The notes beneath the pieces were generated by a model. The model had not been told where the DNA came from. It did not search any database and saw only the letters and a list, made by a program, of their open reading frames with translations. Below, piece after piece: positions 1 through 8,893 of a DNA stretch of 64,000 nucleotides. Origin of the DNA: Leisingera sp. S132 (GTDB taxonomy: Bacteria; Pseudomonadota; Alphaproteobacteria; Rhodobacterales; Rhodobacteraceae); assembly GCF_025144465.1 (NCBI RefSeq), contig NZ_CP083555.1, positions 1 to 64,000 on the forward strand, written 5' to 3'. Every line of letters begins with the position of its first letter. Position 1 is the stretch's first letter. The translations under genes and the position numbers were made by a program.

Positions 1-2394
1 ATGTCGGACCATCGCGCACACTCCACCGTTCTTGAAGACCTCGAGAAAAAGGCACTCTGGCTATCGACATGGACGATACACCACGCCAACTCCATCCGCC
101 CGAAATCGGATTCTCTCAAGGTTGGTGGTCATCAGGCGTCGTCGGCTTCACTCTCAACCCTTATGGCCGTACTCTATGGCGCGGTGCTGCAGCCCGAGGA
201 CCGGGTCGCCGTCAAACCGCACGCTTCTCCGATTTTTCATGCCTGGCAGTACCTCCTCGGGAGGCAGACCCGCGAGAACCTTGAAAACTTCCGTGGATTC
301 GGCGGTGCGCAATCTTATCCGTCCCGTACAAAGGATGCCGATGACGTGGATTTTTCCACAGGTTCGGTCGGCCTGGGAGGGGCGATGGCGGTGTTTTCTG
401 CGATGGTGCAGGACTACGTTGCCGCCAAGGGTTGGGGCAAGCGGGTTCCGGGGCGCATGATCTCCATCCTTGGCGATGCCGAACTGGACGAGGGCAACCT
501 CTACGAGGCGCTGCTTGAGGGCAAGAAACACGATCTTCGCAATTGCTGGTGGTTCATCGACTATAACCGGCAAAGCCTAGATGCAGTCACGAAGGACGCG
601 CAGAATGCTTTTTTTCGCGATGTTTTTGTTTCGATGGGCTGGGAAGTGGTCGAGCTCAAGTTCGGGTCACTTCTAGAGGCAGCGTTCGCCGAACCAGGGG
701 GCGAACAGTTGCGCGACTGGATAGATGGTTGTTCCAATCAGACCTATGCGGCGTTGACCTTTTCCGGCGGAGCCGCTTGGCGCGAACAATTGCTGAACGA
801 TCTTGGCGATCAGGGCGATGTTAGCCGCCTGATCGAGAGCCGCACGGATGACGAACTCGCTAGGCTGATGACCAACCTGGGTGGTCACGACCAGCGCAGC
901 TTGATGCAGACTATTGCTTCAATCGACCATGATCGCCCCGTTTGCTTCATCCTTTACACAGTCAAGGGCTATGGTCTGCCTCTTGCGGGTCACAAGGATA
1001 ACCACTCGGGCCAGATCAACAGCGCCCAGTTGGGAACATTGCGTGGTTCGCACCAAATTCGCACCGGGCATGAATGGGACCTTTTCGAGGGTCTGCCCCG
1101 CCCCGCCGCCGAATACGATGCATTCCTGAATCAAGTGCCCTTCATCGCGCAAGGTTGTCGACGTTACACCGCCGCGCGTATCGACGTGCCGGATTTGGCG
1201 CCTATATCGGCAAAAGCCGCTCTGTCGACGCAGGAAGGTTTCAGCAAGCTGCTGGACGATCTTGCGCGCGGCTCATCACCTCTATCGGATCGCATCCTGA
1301 CGATGGCACCGGATGTAGCAACCTCAACAGGGCTAGCTGGATGGGTGAACCGCAAGGGGGTTTTTGCCAAGACCCCGATTACGGACGAGTTTCGGGATCG
1401 GGGCATTGCCTCGATGCAGAAATGGGCTGCTTCGCCTGAAGGCGCGCATATCGAGCTGGGCATTGCCGAGATGAATCTCTTTACCCTGCTCGGTGCAGCA
1501 GGACTGTCGCACGCGCTATTCGGCGAGCGGCTAATCCCCATCGGGACGCTGTACGATCCCTTCATCGAACGCGGCAAGGATGCGCTGAACTATGCCTGTT
1601 ACCAGGATGCCCGCTTCATTGTGACCGCGACGCCATCCGGCATCACCCTGGCGCCCGAGGGCGGCGCGCATCAATCCATCGGAACACCGCTGATCGGTAT
1701 ATCGCAAGATGGTCTGGCCAGTTTCGAACCTGCCTTCGTGGACGAGCTTGGATGCATCCTGGAATGGTCATTCGACTACTTGCAGCGTGACGGAGAAGAG
1801 ACTCCTGAGCAAGGCGACTGGCTGCGCGATGAAACCGGCGGATCGGTCTATCTGCGCCTGTCCACCCACAAGCTGGAACAGCCGACACGCACATTGGATG
1901 ACAGGCTAAGGCGCGACATCGTCAATGGCGGTTACTGGCTGCGCAAGCCAGGTCCGGGTTGCGGCCTCGTGATCGCCTATACCGGCGTGGTAGCAGCCGA
2001 AGCGATTACCGCTGCCGGGCGAATTGGACAGGATCAGCGCGACATCGGGGTGCTGGCGATCACATCGGCGGATCGGCTTAACGCGGGGTGGCACGCCGCG
2101 GACCGGGCTCGCGCTCTGGGGCATCCCAATGCGCAATCCCATGTCGAAACGCTGTTGTCCGAGGTCAGCAGGGATGCGGCCATCGTCACGGTTACGGATG
2201 GGCATCCCCTCGCCTTGTCCTGGCTTGGGTCGGTCTTGGGTCAGCGGGTACGCCCTCTTGGAGTCGAGCATTTTGGGCAGACCGGATCAATTGCAGATCT
2301 GTATCGCGCTCACCGCATCGACGCCGATGCGATCATGCGAGCGGCGGAACTAGCACTCAACGGACGCCCGCTCCGTCTGGCCCGAATTAGCTGA
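1..2394 (+). CDS. AceE/transketolase-like thiamine-diphosphate enzyme
   Basis: The 797-residue product resembles the homodimeric pyruvate dehydrogenase E1 (AceE) and transketolase superfamily. The ThDP/Mg motif is visible as GDAELDEGN at residues 158-166 with the distal Asn at 189. The N-terminal segment with GGHQASSAS (43-50) and the HKDNHSGQ region also suit an E1-like ThDP enzyme. It is shorter than AceE (about 890) and longer than transketolase (about 660). No E2 or E3 gene is nearby, so a classical PDH complex is not supported; the substrate is a 2-oxoacid or ketose by family only. The window begins at its ATG, so upstream control is not visible. A secreted propeller gene follows after 20 bases and may be cotranscribed. 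Confidence 0.72.
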   Translation: MSDHRAHSTVLEDLEKKALWLSTWTIHHANSIRPKSDSLKVGGHQASSASLSTLMAVLYGAVLQPEDRVAVKPHASPIFHAWQYLLGRQTRENLENFRGFGGAQSYPSRTKDADDVDFSTGSVGLGGAMAVFSAMVQDYVAAKGWGKRVPGRMISILGDAELDEGNLYEALLEGKKHDLRNCWWFIDYNRQSLDAVTKDAQNAFFRDVFVSMGWEVVELKFGSLLEAAFAEPGGEQLRDWIDGCSNQTYAALTFSGGAAWREQLLNDLGDQGDVSRLIESRTDDELARLMTNLGGHDQRSLMQTIASIDHDRPVCFILYTVKGYGLPLAGHKDNHSGQINSAQLGTLRGSHQIRTGHEWDLFEGLPRPAAEYDAFLNQVPFIAQGCRRYTAARIDVPDLAPISAKAALSTQEGFSKLLDDLARGSSPLSDRILTMAPDVATSTGLAGWVNRKGVFAKTPITDEFRDRGIASMQKWAASPEGAHIELGIAEMNLFTLLGAAGLSHALFGERLIPIGTLYDPFIERGKDALNYACYQDARFIVTATPSGITLAPEGGAHQSIGTPLIGISQDGLASFEPAFVDELGCILEWSFDYLQRDGEETPEQGDWLRDETGGSVYLRLSTHKLEQPTRTLDDRLRRDIVNGGYWLRKPGPGCGLVIAYTGVVAAEAITAAGRIGQDQRDIGVLAITSADRLNAGWHAADRARALGHPNAQSHVETLLSEVSRDAAIVTVTDGHPLALSWLGSVLGQRVRPLGVEHFGQTGSIADLYRAHRIDADAIMRAAELALNGRPLRLARIS

Positions 2395-2414
2395 AACCAA
2401 GAGGGTAAGAAACC

Positions 2415-3533
2415 ATGAAACACCTTGTCACCTCGCTCTGTGTGAGTGCGGCCATCGCCTTTCCAGCCTGGAGCGAGACCCCGCAAACTGCTGAGGTCGT
2501 TGCCGAACTCCCGCAATCTGTTGGCAATATTACATTCACGCCGGACAATCGGATCATCTATAGCCATCACCCGTTCTTTTCGCCTGAAATCCGGGTGGCC
2601 GAACTGGGCGAAGACGGCAAATCATTTGCCCCGTTTCCCAACACCGAATGGAACACACCACGGGATGGAACCGACCACTACTTCGACAGCGTTCTGGGTC
2701 TTCGCGGCGATGAAAACGGGATCGTCTGGATCCTCGACATGGGTCAGCGCACCGGGCTGACACCCAAGCTGGTGGGCTGGAACACCTGGGAGGATCGCCT
2801 AGAAAAAATCTATTACATTCCTGCCCCGGCTTCGCGCCCCGAAAGCCAACACAACGATTTTGTCGTCAATCACAAGGATGGCGTGTTCGTCATCGCCGAC
2901 GAAGGCATCGGGCCAGGCGGCGACGGAACGACGGCGGCATTGGTCATCGTCGACATGAAGACTGGCGCCACGCGGCGCGTTTTGCAAGGTCACGTGTCGA
3001 CCTTGCCCGAGGATGTAGCGATCGTAGTGGATGGCAAGCCACTGACCGTCCCGGATGGCAATGGCGGGCAGGCCGTAATCAAGGTGGGTGCGGACGGTAT
3101 CGCTGCGGATACGGATTTCGAATGGTTGTATTATGGCCCACTTAACGGCTCTGCCATCTATCGCATCCGTTTTGCCGATCTTCTGAACGAAACTCTGTCC
3201 GAGGTCGAACTGGGCGCGCGGGTCGAACGCTATGCGGACAAGCCCAACAACGGCGGTCTGTCGATCGACCAAGCTGGAAACCTCTATCTGACTGAAGTGG
3301 AAACTAACGCTGTCGGGATCATCCCGGCAGACAGCCGGGAATACCGCCGTTACGCCGTGGCAGAGGATCTGTCCTGGCCTGATGGCGTAAGCTATGCGTT
3401 GGACGGCTACATGTATGTTTCCGCAGCCCAGATTTCCAAAGCCGCTCTGTTCAACGATGGTGAGGCAAGAAACGAGGCGCCTTACCTGATCTACCGATTC
3501 CGCCCTGAGGCACCAGGGCGCATCGGACACTGA
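2415..3533 (+). CDS. exported Yellow/major royal jelly protein-family propeller
   Basis: The 372-residue protein has a Sec-type signal peptide (about residues 1-20, ending near AWS). A repetitive body follows that resembles the Yellow/MRJP and SMP-30 six-bladed propeller families, with segments such as GIVWILDMG and NNGGLSIDQAGNLYLTE. Bacterial members are often annotated as L-dopachrome tautomerase-related or gluconolactonase-like, but their substrates are mostly unknown. Location is probably periplasmic. It lies 20 bases after the ThDP enzyme gene and ends just before a strong hairpin terminator, so the two probably form a bicistronic operon. No catalytic assignment can be made from the sequence. 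Confidence 0.7.
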   Translation: MKHLVTSLCVSAAIAFPAWSETPQTAEVVAELPQSVGNITFTPDNRIIYSHHPFFSPEIRVAELGEDGKSFAPFPNTEWNTPRDGTDHYFDSVLGLRGDENGIVWILDMGQRTGLTPKLVGWNTWEDRLEKIYYIPAPASRPESQHNDFVVNHKDGVFVIADEGIGPGGDGTTAALVIVDMKTGATRRVLQGHVSTLPEDVAIVVDGKPLTVPDGNGGQAVIKVGADGIAADTDFEWLYYGPLNGSAIYRIRFADLLNETLSEVELGARVERYADKPNNGGLSIDQAGNLYLTEVETNAVGIIPADSREYRRYAVAEDLSWPDGVSYALDGYMYVSAAQISKAALFNDGEARNEAPYLIYRFRPEAPGRIGH

Positions 3534-3550
3534 CACCTCTCCCCAAACTT

Positions 3551-3583
3551 GTCCGCACGGTTATCCGCGCGGACCCTTTTTTG
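3551..3583 (+). terminator. rho-independent terminator
   Basis: GTCCGCACGG and CCGCGCGGAC form a ten-pair stem with one mismatch around a TTAT loop, followed by CCTTTTTTG. It closes the operon of the two preceding plus-strand genes. Confidence 0.8.
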
Positions 3584-3597
3584 AAGTAGACACACAC

Positions 3598-4593
3598 ATG
3601 AAAACCGTATCCGTAGTTGGCCAAGGAGCCGCAAAAGACAGTTTCCGCATCACAAACGGCGCCGTACCTGAACCTGGATCAGGCGAAGTGCGCGTGCGTA
3701 TTCACGCCAGCGGAATCAATCCGTCAGACTATAAGGTCCGCTCGGGCGCTCAGGGCCCGTTGCCTGATGGCGATGTAACCCCTCATTCAGATGGTGCCGG
3801 CATCATTGAGGCTGTGGGCAAGGGGATTTCCTCCGACCAAATCGGCCAGCGTGTCTGGCTGTTCAATGTGAACCGTACTGAAGACGGCCTAGCCCAGGGC
3901 AACAGGGGCACCGCCGCGGAGCAGATCGTGGTCAAAGCCGAACTTGCGGCCCCGCTGCCTGATGGCATCTCCTTCGAACAGGGTGCTTGTCTAGGCGTGC
4001 CTGCGATGACCGCTCATCGCGCTCTGATGGCGGACGGGCCGGTCAAAGGCCAGTGGGTTCTGGTTACCGGAGGGGCCGGTGCCGTTGGCCAATGCGCCAT
4101 CGCCCTGGCGAAATGGGCCGGTGCGCGGGTGATCGCCACGGTCAGCGGACCCGAAAAAGCGGAGATCGCTCGCCAAGCCGGGGCAGACTACATCATCAAT
4201 TACCGGGAAGAAAACCTGCCCGACGCAATCCTGGCCATCACCGGCGGAGAAAGAATTGACCGGATTGTTGATGTGGCCCTGTCCGATACGATGAAGGAGG
4301 CACATCTCTACCTCAAACAGGGCGGCGTCATTGCGCACTATGCTACCAGTGACCCTGCCGCTCCACTACCCTATCGCTCCCTTCTGATAACAAATGCGGT
4401 CGTCAGGTTCGTATTTGTCTACGCAATCTCCGCCCAAGCGCAACAGAATGCGATTGCGGACATAAACGCATGTCTTCAGACCGGAACATTGAAACTCAAG
4501 GTCGAGCGGTCATTCCCTCTGGACCAGATTGTGGCCGCGCATGAGTTCGCTGAACAGGGCGGCTTTGCCGGAAAAATCATTCTGACCGTTTGA
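3598..4593 (+). CDS. MDR-family NADPH:quinone oxidoreductase
   Basis: The 331-residue protein is a medium-chain dehydrogenase/reductase of the quinone oxidoreductase type. It has an N-terminal GroES-like domain (GINPSDYKVRSG, residues 39-50) and a Rossmann domain with the nucleotide-binding motif VTGGAGAVG (156-164). The Cys/His zinc ligands of alcohol dehydrogenases are not evident, which fits the zeta-crystallin branch. It probably transfers hydride from NADPH to a quinone or an alkenal in the cytoplasm. It begins after a terminator and precedes a LysR gene on the same strand that may regulate it and the second MDR gene. Confidence 0.8.
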   Translation: MKTVSVVGQGAAKDSFRITNGAVPEPGSGEVRVRIHASGINPSDYKVRSGAQGPLPDGDVTPHSDGAGIIEAVGKGISSDQIGQRVWLFNVNRTEDGLAQGNRGTAAEQIVVKAELAAPLPDGISFEQGACLGVPAMTAHRALMADGPVKGQWVLVTGGAGAVGQCAIALAKWAGARVIATVSGPEKAEIARQAGADYIINYREENLPDAILAITGGERIDRIVDVALSDTMKEAHLYLKQGGVIAHYATSDPAAPLPYRSLLITNAVVRFVFVYAISAQAQQNAIADINACLQTGTLKLKVERSFPLDQIVAAHEFAEQGGFAGKIILTV

Positions 4594-4656
4594 GGCCATG
4601 CCGTTGCTACAAATAAAGCGATTGATTTTGCCTCCTTTGTTTGGCTCACTCAAAGA

Positions 4657-5565
4657 ATGACCTTTGACTTGAAATCGCTGGAACTTTTCGTCCGAGTGGC
4701 CGCTCTTGGAGCCCTCGGACGGGCGGGCGAAGAATTCCGGCTATCGCCCACGGCTACGACCCAGCGCATACAGATGCTCGAAGCGGATCTGGGAACCAAG
4801 CTTCTCAACCGGACAACCCGAGCAGTGTCTCTTACGCCGGACGGAGAGCTATTCCTGGAGCATGCGCAAAGGGTTCTCGACAGCGTCGAAGAAGCAAGAG
4901 CAGCGGTTTCCACTGTCAAAGGACAGGTTGCAGGTGAACTGCGCGTGACCGCTTCGGCCTCTTTTGGGCGCTCACAGATTGTCCCCCATATCGGCGAATT
5001 CCTTAATCAATACCCAGATGTCACACTGAAGCTCGACCTTAATGATTCCATCATCGACATCGTGGAGCAGGGGTATGATCTGGCAATCCGGGTTGGGATG
5101 CTGAACTCATCAACGCTGTTGGCCCGCAAGCTTGCGCCCAATCCACGGCTGCTTGTCGCCTCGCCGGACTATCTGGAGAAGTTCGGCGTTCCACAGCAAC
5201 CCTCGGACCTGAAATCACACCGCTGTATCGTGCTTGGCGAAACGCGAAATTGGGCGCTCAAGGATGAGGCAGGGAACATTACAGAAGTACGTGTCGGCGG
5301 AAACTTCACCACAAACTTTGGCGAGGCGGTGACCGATACTACGCTTCAGGGGATAGGGATCGGGCTTAAATCTGTCTGGGACATATCAGAGCACCTAAAG
5401 ACCCGGCGACTGATACGTGTCTTGCCCAGTCATACCGTTTCACCAGAATGGCAGGTATGGGCAGTCCGCCCCGCCAGCCGGACCACTCTACCAAGAGTAC
5501 AGGCATTTACCAGCTTTCTTGAGGAACGGTTTCGCAAAACCGGCCTTGGAACGATTGTTTCATAA
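4657..5565 (+). CDS. LysR-family transcriptional regulator
   Basis: The 302-residue protein has the typical LTTR layout: an N-terminal winged HTH (residues 1-60, LELFVRVAALGALGRAGEEF, then TTQRIQMLEADLGTKLLNRT) and a C-terminal periplasmic-binding-like effector domain. It resembles the large DsdC/AaeR-like group that often controls adjacent oxidoreductases. It lies between two MDR dehydrogenase genes, all on the plus strand, which makes them the likely targets. LTTRs usually act from divergent genes, and that arrangement is absent here. The effector is unknown. Confidence 0.85.
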   Translation: MTFDLKSLELFVRVAALGALGRAGEEFRLSPTATTQRIQMLEADLGTKLLNRTTRAVSLTPDGELFLEHAQRVLDSVEEARAAVSTVKGQVAGELRVTASASFGRSQIVPHIGEFLNQYPDVTLKLDLNDSIIDIVEQGYDLAIRVGMLNSSTLLARKLAPNPRLLVASPDYLEKFGVPQQPSDLKSHRCIVLGETRNWALKDEAGNITEVRVGGNFTTNFGEAVTDTTLQGIGIGLKSVWDISEHLKTRRLIRVLPSHTVSPEWQVWAVRPASRTTLPRVQAFTSFLEERFRKTGLGTIVS

Positions 5566-5649
5566 ACCCAAAATCTGACTTGGGCTCCTCCGAGATTATC
5601 CTTCGTTGAACGTTGCCTACATCCAAAACAGCAACGAAAAGGACACCAA

Positions 5650-6657
5650 ATGAAAGCCGTTGGATTTACCCGCTCTTACCCTATCGATCACCCTGCTTCA
5701 CTCAAAGAGTACCAAGTACCCAAGCCCGAACCACTTGAACACGATTTGATTGTGCGGATTGATGCAGTTTCCGTGAACCCTGCAGATGCCAAAATCCGCA
5801 TTCGATCGGCGCAGGATCAAGACAGGGAAACCCCGCGGGTCCTCGGATATGACGCCGTAGGAACCATTGAAGCAATGGGCTCGGCGGTAACAGGCTTTGC
5901 GCTTGAGGACCGCGTGTTTTACGCTGGCGATGTCACCCGCGATGGCTCTTATGCAGAGTATCAGGCGGTGGATGCTAGGATTACCGCAAAAGCTCCTCAA
6001 ACCCTGGCAAATGCAGAAGCCGCAGCCCTGCCCCTGGTATCTTTGACGGCCTATGAAGCGCTATTTGATCGCATGAAACTGTCCAAAGGTCAGAGCGGCT
6101 CGCTGCTGATCATCGGTGGAGCAGGCGGTGTTGGCTCAACCATGATCCAGCTTGCAAAAGCCCTGACGAAAATGACGGTCATCGCAACGGCTTCACGCTC
6201 GGAAACCCGTAACTGGGTTCAGCGTATGGGCGCGGATCATGTGGCTGATCACCGCAATCTGGTGTCATCCGTGCACGATCTTGGGTTTGAGAATGTAGAT
6301 TACATTTTCAACGCGGCAGACACCAAAGGTCATTGGGAGGCAATGGCAGACCTTATTGCGCCTCAGGGCACAATCGGTGCCATTGTTGAGTTTGATGGAG
6401 GCGTTGATCTGTCAAAACTTCAGGGCAAGTCCGTAACTTTCGTATGGGAACTTATGTTCACGAGATCCTTGTTCAACACATCTGACCTGGCACGGCAAGG
6501 CGAGATTCTTGCCGAAATTGCAAGCCTCGCGGATACGGGCAAGCTGCGTTCAACCGTTACACAAGAGTTTTCAGGGCTCAGCGCTGCATCTTTCAAGGCG
6601 GCTCATCAATCCATCGAAACAGGCACTACAATCGGTAAGATCTCAGTGACGTACTAA
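5650..6657 (+). CDS. zinc-type MDR alcohol dehydrogenase / quinone reductase family protein
   Basis: The 335-residue protein is a second medium-chain dehydrogenase/reductase, with a GroES-like N-terminus (SVNPADAKIR, residues 41-50) and a Rossmann motif GGAGGVGS (156-163). It resembles the ZADH/YhdH-like 'zinc-type alcohol dehydrogenase-like protein' family, whose name does not imply bound zinc; no convincing zinc-ligand set is seen. It likely reduces a quinone or enone with NADPH. A ribosome-binding site (AAAAGGA) precedes the ATG. A GC-rich hairpin follows its stop, so it probably ends a transcription unit. Confidence 0.78.
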   Translation: MKAVGFTRSYPIDHPASLKEYQVPKPEPLEHDLIVRIDAVSVNPADAKIRIRSAQDQDRETPRVLGYDAVGTIEAMGSAVTGFALEDRVFYAGDVTRDGSYAEYQAVDARITAKAPQTLANAEAAALPLVSLTAYEALFDRMKLSKGQSGSLLIIGGAGGVGSTMIQLAKALTKMTVIATASRSETRNWVQRMGADHVADHRNLVSSVHDLGFENVDYIFNAADTKGHWEAMADLIAPQGTIGAIVEFDGGVDLSKLQGKSVTFVWELMFTRSLFNTSDLARQGEILAEIASLADTGKLRSTVTQEFSGLSAASFKAAHQSIETGTTIGKISVTY

Positions 6658-6668
6658 TGTCGTGTAGT

Positions 6669-6690
6669 GGAGGAGGCACCCGCCTCCTCC
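6669..6690 (+). terminator. hairpin terminator
   Basis: GGAGGAGGC and GCCTCCTCC form a perfect nine-pair stem with a four-base loop just after the MDR gene stop, followed by ATTCTTC. The T-run is weak. Confidence 0.6.
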
Positions 6691-6891
6691 ATTCTTCAAA
6701 TCTGACAAATTGTGATTTCCAAACTGGCTGATTGTTTTGACATCGCTGCAATGTCACCCAGTGCAACGATGGATACCGTGGCGCAAACAGCCCACACGCA
6801 CATGGTCTGTTCCGATCTTGCAGAGGCCAAAACTCCTAAGTGTTTGTTCGGCTCCGGACCGGAACTGCTTATTGAACGAAGGAAATTACTG

Positions 6892-7692
6892 ATGAACACA
6901 CCTTTGGTTGTTGGGCAAATCGCGCTTAGCTTTCACAAGGCAGCGGCGGCAGTTCTTTGTGAGCTGCTAACAAATACCGGCCATGAAGTGGACGTAATAG
7001 AAGCCCCCCATGAAGACATGTACGCCATGCAAAAAGCAGGTGACGTGGATCTAGTCGTATCCGCCTGGCTTCCTGCCAGTCATGGAACTTACATCGGGCC
7101 GTACGCAGACGATCTGTTGAAACTCTCCGTCATCTATAACCCCTATTGTATCTGGGGCATTTCAGACCGGGCCCCGCAGCACATTCGCTCGGTTGCTGAT
7201 CTGGCTGATCCACAGGTTGCCGCACTGTTTCGCAAGCGCATTCAGGGCATTGGTCCCGGAGCTGGCATCAGCAGATTTTCGAAGCAAATGGTTCGAGATT
7301 ATCAACTTGATACGCTAGGGTTCCACTTTGAAAATGGAACTCTTGATGAGTGTACCTCTGCTTACTTGGATGCAGAAGCCAAGGGCGAATTGGCGATCGT
7401 GCCGCTCTGGCATCCTCAGTGGCTGCACGGGCAGTCCAAATTGCGTGAATTGGAGGATCCATTGGGCTTGCTTGGTGGGCGAGACGACGCAACCTTGGTG
7501 CTACGAAAGGATGCGGTCCACAAGCTGAATGCCCAAGGCCGCGCACTTCTTGACCGTATGCACCTCGGGAATGAAACGGTGTCTCGCTTGGATCGCGAAA
7601 TCTGCATCGATGGGCGTAATCTATCTGATGTCGCCCGCTCGTGGATCACAGCAAACCCCGATTTGTGCGAGGCTTGGATTGCCACAGGGTAA
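6892..7692 (+). CDS. orphan OpuAC/glycine betaine-type substrate-binding protein without signal peptide
   Basis: The product (about 266 residues) matches the substrate-binding domain of quaternary-amine ABC transporters, with a segment such as DLVVSAWLPASHGTY early in the domain and PLWHPQW later. An in-frame upstream ATG at 6712 exists, but the ATG at 6892 is preceded by GAACGAAGGAAAT, a good ribosome-binding site, and gives the usual domain start. No signal peptide or lipobox is seen with either start. No permease or ATPase gene is adjacent. Either it works in the cytoplasm (for example as a ligand-binding or sensory protein) or it supplies a transporter elsewhere by an unseen export route. 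Confidence 0.7.
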   Translation: MNTPLVVGQIALSFHKAAAAVLCELLTNTGHEVDVIEAPHEDMYAMQKAGDVDLVVSAWLPASHGTYIGPYADDLLKLSVIYNPYCIWGISDRAPQHIRSVADLADPQVAALFRKRIQGIGPGAGISRFSKQMVRDYQLDTLGFHFENGTLDECTSAYLDAEAKGELAIVPLWHPQWLHGQSKLRELEDPLGLLGGRDDATLVLRKDAVHKLNAQGRALLDRMHLGNETVSRLDREICIDGRNLSDVARSWITANPDLCEAWIATG

Positions 7693-7799
7693 TTGGGCAA
7701 TCTGCCACTTCCACTCAAATAACCCGAAGCGCTTTCACGTTCGGTCCAATTCTGTGCACATCTGATTTCTCCAAGGTGGACGGCAGCGCCTCGGCTTAC

Positions 7800-8771
7800 T
7801 CATTCACGAGCGGCACCGTCATTGGTCAAATAGTGCGGCTTCAGACTGATGGTCTCCAGGCATTTGTCCAGGATCTTCAATTCCCGGATGATGTGATCCG
7901 CCAGACGACGCACCTTGGTCGGTTGGCGCGCGAGCGGTGGAAATACGAGTTGCAAATCCACGGAGGGGGGGCAGAACGGGACCAGAAGTGGCACAAGACG
8001 GCCATAGTTCAAATCTTCCGCCACATCCCAGGCAGACTTCAACGCGATACCTTTGCCTTCTAGAGCCCACCGCCTTAACACCTCACCATCATTTGTTGCC
8101 CTGGAACCTGAGACCCGCACCGTCAGCGCCTTGGTGTTCTCAACAAATGTCCAAGTATCATTCTTGTCCCCCAAAGAAGACAGCAGCATACAGTCATGGC
8201 GCCCGAGATCCTTCGGATGCTCCGGAACGCCTTCCCGCTCCACATATTCAGGAGAAGCGACCGGAATCCGCTTGTTTGAGGACACGCGTCGAATGCGCAG
8301 GCTGCTATCCATTAACGCCCCGTATCGCACTGCAATATCGATCCCGCGTTCAGTTAGGTCTGTCACGCGGTCGGTACACACCAGGTCCACCGAAATACCG
8401 GGGTTCGCTTCGACAAACCGATCCAACGACGGAGCGATATAGTTTCGGCCTAGATCCACTGGGGCCGTCACCTTGATCATTCCGGACAGTTCTCGTTTTT
8501 CACGCGAAATCTGTTCGTCAAAAGCAGCCAGATCATTGAGAATATTTAACGAAACTTCAAGAAACTCTTCGCCTGCCGATGTTAGGTGCAACTGTCGTGT
8601 AGTCCGGCGAAACAAGGTGGCACCGACTGATCTCTCCATGGCTGACAAGCGAAGAGAGGCTGAGCCTGGAGAGATCCCAATATCACCTGCAGCCGCGCTA
8701 AGTGAACCAAGTTCCACGATGCGTTTAAACAGCCTCAGATCAGAAATTTTCTCGATCATATTCTTTGACAA
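7800..8771 (-). CDS. LysR-family transcriptional regulator
   Basis: The 323-residue LTTR has the N-terminal HTH (LFKRIVELGSLSAAAGDIGI near residues 14-33) and an effector domain. It is transcribed divergently from the old yellow enzyme gene at 8894, with a 122-base region between them. That is the classic arrangement for an LTTR that activates its neighbour and represses itself. A 14-base palindrome in the shared region is a possible binding site. The effector is unknown; an enone or oxidative signal would suit the target. Confidence 0.85.
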   Translation of the reverse strand: MSKNMIEKISDLRLFKRIVELGSLSAAAGDIGISPGSASLRLSAMERSVGATLFRRTTRQLHLTSAGEEFLEVSLNILNDLAAFDEQISREKRELSGMIKVTAPVDLGRNYIAPSLDRFVEANPGISVDLVCTDRVTDLTERGIDIAVRYGALMDSSLRIRRVSSNKRIPVASPEYVEREGVPEHPKDLGRHDCMLLSSLGDKNDTWTFVENTKALTVRVSGSRATNDGEVLRRWALEGKGIALKSAWDVAEDLNYGRLVPLLVPFCPPSVDLQLVFPPLARQPTKVRRLADHIIRELKILDKCLETISLKPHYLTNDGAARE

Positions 8772-8845
8772 TCCTAAAAGGTTTTATGCTGACACGACTA
8801 TTAACAAGTTTTTCTAAAAAAGCGAAGGTCCAACTGGAAATGCCA

Positions 8846-8859
8846 AGCAGGTAACTGCT
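8846..8859. promoter_or_regulatory. palindrome in divergent LysR/OYE promoter region
   Basis: AGCAG-GTAA-CTGCT is a perfect inverted repeat located 35 to 48 bases upstream of the old yellow enzyme start. It may be an operator for the divergent LysR protein; this is inferred from position only. Confidence 0.35.
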
Positions 8860-8893
8860 CGCAACAAATTTAAAACTAAAAGGACCTAGGTTC

